Positions 6,313 through 11,008 of a stretch of DNA of 11,008 nt are shown piece after piece (positions within the stretch are counted from its first letter, which is position 1; each line of letters opens with the position of its first letter). Position numbers and translations under genes: made by a program. Under the pieces are notes generated by a model. That model was not told the DNA's origin. It was given only the letters and a program-made list of their open reading frames with translations, and ran no database searches. Source of the DNA: an uncultured Clostridia bacterium. GTDB lineage: Bacteria; Bacillota; Clostridia; Oscillospirales; Ruminococcaceae. The stretch lies in contig CANRDG010000059.1 in NCBI GenBank assembly GCA_947629275.1, forward strand, positions 1-11,008. The letters are read 5' to 3'.

Positions 6313-6912
6313 CTATACTTTCAGACTGCTGTCTGCAATATCGGAAAAATTCTCCGCCTGCTTTAAAAGCGCCGCGTCAAGCGTGCCGTCGCATATGACA
6401 CCAACATTTGCAGGTCTTATTTTAACTCCACCCAAAACTATGGTGTCATCGCAGGTTATCTTCACGCTTTCGGGCAGACCTTCAAAAAGCTCATCAGTCC
6501 TTTGCATATCTTCCGCAGATACGCGTATCTCGGCGTTTTCAATGTCGTAGCTTTTTTTGTAATCGCTTATGCATCTGCCTATATACTCTTTGTATTCTTT
6601 CGTATTCCGAAACTGTGTCAGCTTTTCTCTTACGCCGTCAAACAGCTTTTCGGTAAGCATATTCCTGTGCATCAGAATGTCTTTCTGCACCTGAGAGCGC
6701 AGCGCGGCTGTCTGCTTTGCATACTTTACGGCTATTGCAGCCTTTTCGCTTTCAATAGTCTTTTCGGCATCTGCATAGTATTTGTCACTTGCCTCTAAAA
6801 CTATCCTGCTGCTTTCATTTTCAGCATCGCTTACCAGCTTGTCGGCTTTCTGCTTTGTTTCGCTGAGTATAGACTCACGCAGCATGGTAAGTTTTTCTTC
6901 AGCATTTATCAT
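6313..6912 (-). CDS. atpE: V-type ATP synthase subunit E (peripheral stalk)
   Basis: Subunit E pairs with the G/H-type subunit to form the peripheral stalks that hold the A3B3 head still against the rotor. The 199 residues show the expected two-part design. A long, charged helix (about 1-95), rich in Ala, Lys and Glu, suits a right-handed coiled coil. It is followed by a mixed alpha/beta globular domain (about 100-195), with the typical ending LGGVKIRPANVGVICDGTLDAALL before the C-terminal stretch. The start ATG 6912 is preceded by a moderate GAGAAG/GGGAG site. The gene starts 23 bases after atpF and ends with TAG 18 bases before the preferred atpA start. The likely partner is the truncated coiled-coil gene at the right edge. 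Confidence 0.88.
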   Translation of the reverse strand: MINAEEKLTMLRESILSETKQKADKLVSDAENESSRIVLEASDKYYADAEKTIESEKAAIAVKYAKQTAALRSQVQKDILMHRNMLTEKLFDGVREKLTQFRNTKEYKEYIGRCISDYKKSYDIENAEIRVSAEDMQRTDELFEGLPESVKITCDDTIVLGGVKIRPANVGVICDGTLDAALLKQAENFSDIADSSLKV

Positions 6913-6935
6913 AATATCTTCTCACTCCCGAAACG

Positions 6936-7244
6936 TTACAGCCTGATACCCACCGCATCTGCAACATATTTTGATATTGTGCTTGATATGTTTGCCGAGG
7001 CGTGTCTGTCGGGTATCTCGACTATAAGCGGATATGCGCGGTTAAGCTTTGTTTCATACACATCATCACGGCAAAGATCAATAATCTTTGTGGTCATAAG
7101 CACCACCGCCACCGAGCTGTCGTCCATAGCCTTTTCAAGCTCTTTTTTAACGTCCTCGGCAGTATGCACCACAACGCCTTCTATACCGGCAAGGCGCATA
7201 CCCATTTGCGTATCCGTATTGTCGCTTATAAGATAGGCTTTCAT
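6936..7244 (-). CDS. atpF: V-type ATP synthase subunit F (central stalk)
   Basis: Subunit F binds subunit D in the central rotor stalk and stimulates ATPase activity. The protein has 102 residues, the family norm. It shows the alternating beta-alpha pattern of the small Rossmann-like fold: MKAYLISDNTDTQMGMRLAGI at the N-terminus, VAVVLMTTKIIDLC in the middle, and YPLIVEIPDRH before the C-terminal helix. The start ATG 7244 follows a strong GGGAGG site. The gene sits between atpK (22-base gap) and atpE (23-base gap). The name follows the V-type system; in Enterococcus this protein is called NtpG. Confidence 0.88.
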   Translation of the reverse strand: MKAYLISDNTDTQMGMRLAGIEGVVVHTAEDVKKELEKAMDDSSVAVVLMTTKIIDLCRDDVYETKLNRAYPLIVEIPDRHASANISSTISKYVADAVGIRL

Positions 7245-7266
7245 AGCTTTTCCTCCCGTGAAAATA

Positions 7267-7713
7267 TCAGCCCAAGCCGTTTATTATAAGTATCGAGATA
7301 AGCAGTCCGTACAGCGCGATACCTTCGCCAAGAACGACGAATATCAGCGACTTTACGAACGATTTAGGGTCTTCCGCAACTGCGCCTATAGCAGCCGACG
7401 CGCCCGAACCTACCGCAATGCCTGCGCCTATGCAGGAAAGACCGGTTGTAAGACCTGCGCCGAAGTAACCTATGCCTGCGCCGAGGGAAATCACCGCGTT
7501 CACTGCCTCTCCCACAGCCGTTTCAGCCTCTGCGGCATAAACGAACTGACCGAACGGGAATATTACAGCCAGCAGCATAACGCCGAAAAACGTGCAGAGA
7601 TTTGCAATAAAAGCACCCTTAGGGCTCTTGCCCTTTTTCGCCTTGATGACCGCCGGTACTACAGGCGCGCATATAAGCAAAAGACAAACAAGCGGTAAAA
7701 TAAGTATCATCAT
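7267..7713 (-). CDS. atpK: V-type ATP synthase subunit K (membrane rotor ring)
   Basis: Subunit K forms the membrane-embedded rotor ring that carries ions past subunit I. The 148 residues hold four hydrophobic helices. Helices 3 and 4 are a classic c-type hairpin: the Gly/Ala-rich helix GAGIGYFGAGLTTGL...GAGIAVG (78-102), the polar loop AEDPKSF (113-119), and helix 4 with the ion-binding carboxylate E130 in VVLGEGIALYGLL. Helices 1 and 2 (about 2-22 and 36-60) lack the glycine repeat and any membrane carboxylate. The N-terminal hairpin is therefore inert for ion binding, and each protein carries one site, as in the four-helix Enterococcus NtpK. The positions that supply Gln and Ser as sodium ligands in known sodium-driven c subunits are V101 and G131 here. 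ATG 7713 follows GGAGG; a second ATG comes directly after it. Confidence 0.92.
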   Translation of the reverse strand: MMILILPLVCLLLICAPVVPAVIKAKKGKSPKGAFIANLCTFFGVMLLAVIFPFGQFVYAAEAETAVGEAVNAVISLGAGIGYFGAGLTTGLSCIGAGIAVGSGASAAIGAVAEDPKSFVKSLIFVVLGEGIALYGLLISILIINGLG

Positions 7714-7751
7714 AATAAAACCTCCAAAAAGCTATATATTTTTAACTTTGA

Positions 7752-9713
7752 TCATTCACTGTCGGTCGAGAGCGTTGCCCCCACGGGCTCAAACGGTATG
7801 CCGTCGCCCTCATAAAAACGTGAGAACACCTCGTAAAATTCCAGACGAATAAGCTGTATCGCAACTATCATGCCTTCCATAGCCATAACGAACGCGTTGC
7901 CCACAACAAGCACTATCGGCTGCACTGCGGCTGAAAAACCGTCCATAAGCGTCATAACAACAAGCATCATGCCTGCATGGCAGAGAACAAATCCGCCTAC
8001 CCTTAAGAACGACAGCGTATTTGAAACGTAGCTTAATAAAAACTCGAACATCTCAAAAAAGTTCTCAACAATAAAGTTGCCTATGCCGCTCTCCTCGGGG
8101 TCTTCCGAAAGCTGCCAGCGTTTGTATTTTGCCGCTATTGAGAAAGGCACGCGGCAGAATATGCAAACAAGCGGTATCACTATCAGAAATATCACATACA
8201 TCGGCGTTGTCAGCGAAAAGCCTGCTATCCTGCCTACCAGCGCCGCAGCAACCGACGAGTAGAAAATAATACCTGCTATGCCGTTACACCCGAATATCGC
8301 TTTTTCATAGTCGTGCTGCTTAAAGCCGGTTATTATGTTCAGTATCATCGACATCAGTATTATAGCAACGCCTATCGCAACCGCGCTTATCAGTATAAAC
8401 GTCGTCTGATCAAATATCTCCAGCGGCTTTTTGCCCCAGCCTATCGCCTCGTAAACGGGGTCCAGAAAATCTTCAAATCCGAAGAACGACCCATACATAA
8501 AACCGAAAAACATACTTGAGAGTCCGCACCTTGTAAGCAGACCGCCGTATTTGTTTTTAAGTTTAAGGCTCATGAACAGCCCTGCCAGAAATACCACAAA
8601 GCCTTGTCCTAAATCGCCGAACATTATACCGAACAGAAGCGTAAAGCTCAACGCCACGAACAGCGTGGGGTTTATGCCATTGTATACCGGCACGCCGTAC
8701 ATCTCGACCACCGATATATAAGGTCTCGAAAACCAGCCGTTTTTAAGCTTTGTCGGCGGCGTTAAGTCGGGCTCTGAGTCGGCAGGCAGTATCGTTACCG
8801 AAACGCTCCTTATCTTTCCGACTTTCTTTTTGAAATCTTCCGACGCACTTTTGGGAACAAACCCTTTCAGAAAGAACTTCCCGTTTACTTCTGCGGCTTT
8901 TTTTCTAAGCCCGAATATGTTCTCCCTCATCGCCAGCTGATCGTAAACTTTCAGCATCTCCTCGCGGCGTTCTTTAGCAAGCGCCGAAAGTTCCTCGTCT
9001 ATCTGCTCTGCCCTCAGCGAGCGGCGATTCACGGCATCGTTGAGCTCCTCAAGCGCCTTTTCGGGCGTTCCCTGTATATACGGCGATACCGTTACAGGCT
9101 CAAAATAAAGCGTCTGGAATATCTCGTCTATAATAGCCTTGTCCTTGTTCGCGCAGAAGTACATTCCCCAGTAAAACTGCTTATCCTTGTCGAACGGTAT
9201 AAAGAAGAACACCTCGTCGTAATATTCCAGCTTGCTGTAGCTGTCAATAGGCAGTTTGCCAAGTTTCAGATGAATGTACTCGCAGCTGAACACCTGCTCA
9301 AAGTTGGCGTTCATGCCTTTCAGGTGGTTTAGCTGTTTTATAGCCGCTCCCTTTTCGGATATTTCCTTGTAACATTCGCGCTTTTCGTCTATCAGCGAGC
9401 CGAACTGCTTTTCTAAGCCTGAGACATATCGCTCAAAGTCGTAAAGCGTTTTGTAGTCCGATTCAGAGTAGTCTGCCGTAAGCTGCGATGCCGCATCAAT
9501 GTTCAGCTTCCTGCAAAGCTCCCCGAATCTCCTCAAAGTGTTTGTATAAGGGTTTTCCTCCGAGAGCAGTTTAAGCTCCGTTCTGCCCTCCGCGCCCCTT
9601 GTAACGGCAGGCTCTATGTGAAAGCAGCCGCTCTCACAGCACTTTGTCAGCGTGTTGTCCAGCTGCGACATATCGCCGACAATGTTTACAAGGGTCATCT
9701 TTTCTATTCCCAT
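7752..9713 (-). CDS. atpI: V-type ATP synthase subunit I (membrane stator, a-type)
   Basis: Subunit I is the membrane stator. Its cytoplasmic half anchors the peripheral stalks, and its membrane half forms the two ion half-channels beside the K ring. The 653 residues are normal. The soluble N-terminal half (about 1-330) begins with MGIEKMTLVNIVG and includes a coiled-coil-rich stretch (about 215-270). The membrane half (about 345-625) has about eight hydrophobic segments. FGIMFGDLGQG (361-371) is a family hallmark. The arginines of the channel are R571 in SNTLSFLRVGG and R623 in IQLIRLEFYEVFSRFYEG, matching in position and context the two essential arginines of the Thermus protein. The ending GDGIPFEP is typical. 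ATG 9713 follows a GGGAG site, 48 bases after atpC. Confidence 0.95.
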   Translation of the reverse strand: MGIEKMTLVNIVGDMSQLDNTLTKCCESGCFHIEPAVTRGAEGRTELKLLSEENPYTNTLRRFGELCRKLNIDAASQLTADYSESDYKTLYDFERYVSGLEKQFGSLIDEKRECYKEISEKGAAIKQLNHLKGMNANFEQVFSCEYIHLKLGKLPIDSYSKLEYYDEVFFFIPFDKDKQFYWGMYFCANKDKAIIDEIFQTLYFEPVTVSPYIQGTPEKALEELNDAVNRRSLRAEQIDEELSALAKERREEMLKVYDQLAMRENIFGLRKKAAEVNGKFFLKGFVPKSASEDFKKKVGKIRSVSVTILPADSEPDLTPPTKLKNGWFSRPYISVVEMYGVPVYNGINPTLFVALSFTLLFGIMFGDLGQGFVVFLAGLFMSLKLKNKYGGLLTRCGLSSMFFGFMYGSFFGFEDFLDPVYEAIGWGKKPLEIFDQTTFILISAVAIGVAIILMSMILNIITGFKQHDYEKAIFGCNGIAGIIFYSSVAAALVGRIAGFSLTTPMYVIFLIVIPLVCIFCRVPFSIAAKYKRWQLSEDPEESGIGNFIVENFFEMFEFLLSYVSNTLSFLRVGGFVLCHAGMMLVVMTLMDGFSAAVQPIVLVVGNAFVMAMEGMIVAIQLIRLEFYEVFSRFYEGDGIPFEPVGATLSTDSE

Positions 9714-9761
9714 ATACCTATCACTCCCTTTCAGGTATCAGTATATTTTAATATCTTATTA

Positions 9762-10793
9762 TCAGTATGCTATCAGAGCCTCTATCCTGTCAGGCTCGAG
9801 TCCGTACCTTATCCCCTCTATTATATGGATAATGTTAGAAGTCTCTATATCACACAGCTGCAAAAATGCAAAGTATACCGCCGGCATAGACTGCGTTCTC
9901 ATCAGCTTGCGCGCGTAGTTCAGCTTTACCTGCGTCATAGCCGTTTCAAGAAATTTGCTGTTTTCCTTTACAACGCCTTTTGTTCCCCTCAGACGGCAAA
10001 ACAGCTCCAGCATCTCCTGCTCGCTGTCACATTCAAACAACCTGTTAAGACCGTGGCTGCCCACGGAGCCAAGTACCGTGACCATTTTCTTGCTTATCTC
10101 GTCGGGCGGCGCGTTGAAGTATGCTTTCATTCTGTATGCGTTTACAAAATTTCTTATATGCACGCCTGCCTTCACGGGTTCCATAATAAGCTTCGCATCG
10201 CTTTTTGAAAGATCTTTCTCAATACTTCCCAACAGCCTTTTATAATAAAGCTGCGCAAAGGCATTTTCTATTTCCGTCATGTCGCCCTGTTTACTTTCTT
10301 TAACTATCAGCTCACACAGCGGCGAATACTTTGTATGCTCCAGCTTTCTCGCAAGCTCCTCAACGTTTTTGCACGCCGCAAGCTCATAAAAGTCAAGCGA
10401 ACTGCTCCTTGCAACATATGTCGGCAGAGAATGTAAAAACGAATTTTTCTCGCCGCTGTTAAGTGTCCTTATAAGTATCAGCAGCAGCTCGTTTTCATAT
10501 CTTTCGCTCACAAGGTCGTAAAACTGCTTTTTGCCAAGGTGCTGAAAATCCCTCAGATCTGTAAATATCTCAAAACTGCGCTTTTTCAGAAGCTCCTCTA
10601 TATATCCTCTGTGAACGGTGTTTACGTCTATATCCGCAAAAGTATCTTTAAAGCCCTCGCGGCTCTTTAAATACTGCGCCACCTCCGCCACACTGCCCTT
10701 TGAGGAAAGTATCCTGTAGTCCTCGCCCGTCAGCATACGACCATGCATAGCCCTTATTTTAGTTATGGTAGCGTTTAACGACGCCTTGTTCAA
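9762..10793 (-). CDS. atpC: V-type ATP synthase subunit C (AC39/d-type, rotor-ring socket)
   Basis: Subunit C (eukaryotic subunit d, AC39 family) is a funnel-shaped, all-helical protein that caps the K ring and receives the D/F stalk. The 343 residues are slightly long for the family (about 320-350). Recognisable parts are the opening LNATITKIRAMHGRML (6-21) and the C-terminal CDIETSNIIHIIEGIRYGL, which fits the family's ending (E..NI..I..G.RYGL). The start is TTG 10793. An in-frame TGA lies just upstream (10802-10800), so nothing longer is possible. GGTGA (10804-10800) is 6 bases before the TTG. The first ATG in frame is codon 16, which would cut off the conserved opening. It lies 35 bases after the truncated stalk gene. 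In many bacterial V-type operons C sits between E and F; here it precedes I. Confidence 0.9.
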   Translation of the reverse strand: MNKASLNATITKIRAMHGRMLTGEDYRILSSKGSVAEVAQYLKSREGFKDTFADIDVNTVHRGYIEELLKKRSFEIFTDLRDFQHLGKKQFYDLVSERYENELLLILIRTLNSGEKNSFLHSLPTYVARSSSLDFYELAACKNVEELARKLEHTKYSPLCELIVKESKQGDMTEIENAFAQLYYKRLLGSIEKDLSKSDAKLIMEPVKAGVHIRNFVNAYRMKAYFNAPPDEISKKMVTVLGSVGSHGLNRLFECDSEQEMLELFCRLRGTKGVVKENSKFLETAMTQVKLNYARKLMRTQSMPAVYFAFLQLCDIETSNIIHIIEGIRYGLEPDRIEALIAY

Positions 10794-10828
10794 AACGTTT
10801 CACCGCCCTTGCCCTGAATATCGCAAGC

Positions 10829-11008
10829 TTAATTTGCGCCATTTACTATGCTTTCAAAAATGCGCTTTTCCCAAGCCTCGCTGTTTTCTTCAAACGCCCT
10901 GTCAAGCCTTGCGATCGCTTCATCTCTTTCATCGCACAGCTTTTTCTGCTCTTTCTCTGCGTTTGCGCGCTCCTGCTTTTCATACTCGGCTGACTTTTTT
11001 GCAGCCGC
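10829..11008 (-). CDS. V-type ATPase peripheral-stalk coiled-coil subunit (G/H type), 3' end only
   Basis: The window edge cuts this gene; only the last 59 residues and the TAA (10831-10829) are present. The visible part is almost entirely a charged helix rich in Ala, Glu and Lys (for example KKSAEYEKQERANAEKEQKK), suited to a coiled coil. It ends in a short amphipathic tail, WEKRIFESIVNG. Position at the head of the operon, 35 bases before atpC, and composition fit the G/H-type stalk subunit (NtpF in Enterococcus) that pairs with subunit E; such proteins are usually about 100-110 residues. Composition-based recognition is weak for coiled coils, so this rests mainly on context. Confidence 0.7.
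   Translation of the reverse strand, partial: AAAKKSAEYEKQERANAEKEQKKLCDERDEAIARLDRAFEENSEAWEKRIFESIVNGAN

Noticed and set aside
5299..6366. A 355-residue plus-strand open frame opposite atpA
   Set aside because: It lies entirely against the conserved atpA and its upstream junction. Its composition (rich in Arg, Tyr, His, Cys) is typical of an antisense shadow, and it shows no recognisable domain.

Overview
The window most resembles a low-to-mid GC Firmicute of the class Clostridia, plausibly an Oscillospiraceae/Ruminococcus-like anaerobe. This rests on a T-box leader, Shine-Dalgarno sites of the GGAGG type, housekeeping promoters that match consensus exactly, and a bacterial V-type (A/V-type) ATPase operon. 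The taxonomic call is an inference from gene content, not from a marker gene.

Layout, left to right. Bases 1-257 hold no protein gene. They carry a minus-strand promoter and a T-box riboswitch with its antiterminator and terminator; the gene it controls lies beyond the left edge. Next, on the minus strand, is a major facilitator transporter (254-1420). A short intergenic region (1421-1535) holds two divergent, consensus-like promoters placed back to back. On the plus strand follows an AlkD-type DNA alkylation repair protein (1536-2246). It converges on the end of the ATPase operon, and both stop codons sit in the loop of one shared terminator hairpin.

From 2243 to the right edge, everything is one tightly packed minus-strand operon for a V-type ATPase. 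In transcription order it encodes the 3' end of a coiled-coil stalk subunit (G/H type, cut by the window edge), then C, I, K, F, E, A, B, an unrecognised 70-residue two-helix membrane protein, and D. Gaps between genes are 50 bases or less, and the small protein gene overlaps the end of atpB by 4 bases (ATGA). A and B form the catalytic head, D and F the central rotor stalk, C the socket joining the rotor stalk to the K ring, E and G/H the peripheral stalk, and I with K the membrane ion channel. The complex couples ATP hydrolysis or synthesis to cation movement. The residues visible in K favour protons over sodium, but this is only an inference. The operon promoter lies off the right edge.

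I see no mobile element, CRISPR array, tRNA or rRNA. The window is mostly ordinary. The items most worth a second look are the small membrane protein inside the ATPase operon, the T-box with a possible alanine specifier, and the compact arrangements of promoters and terminators.
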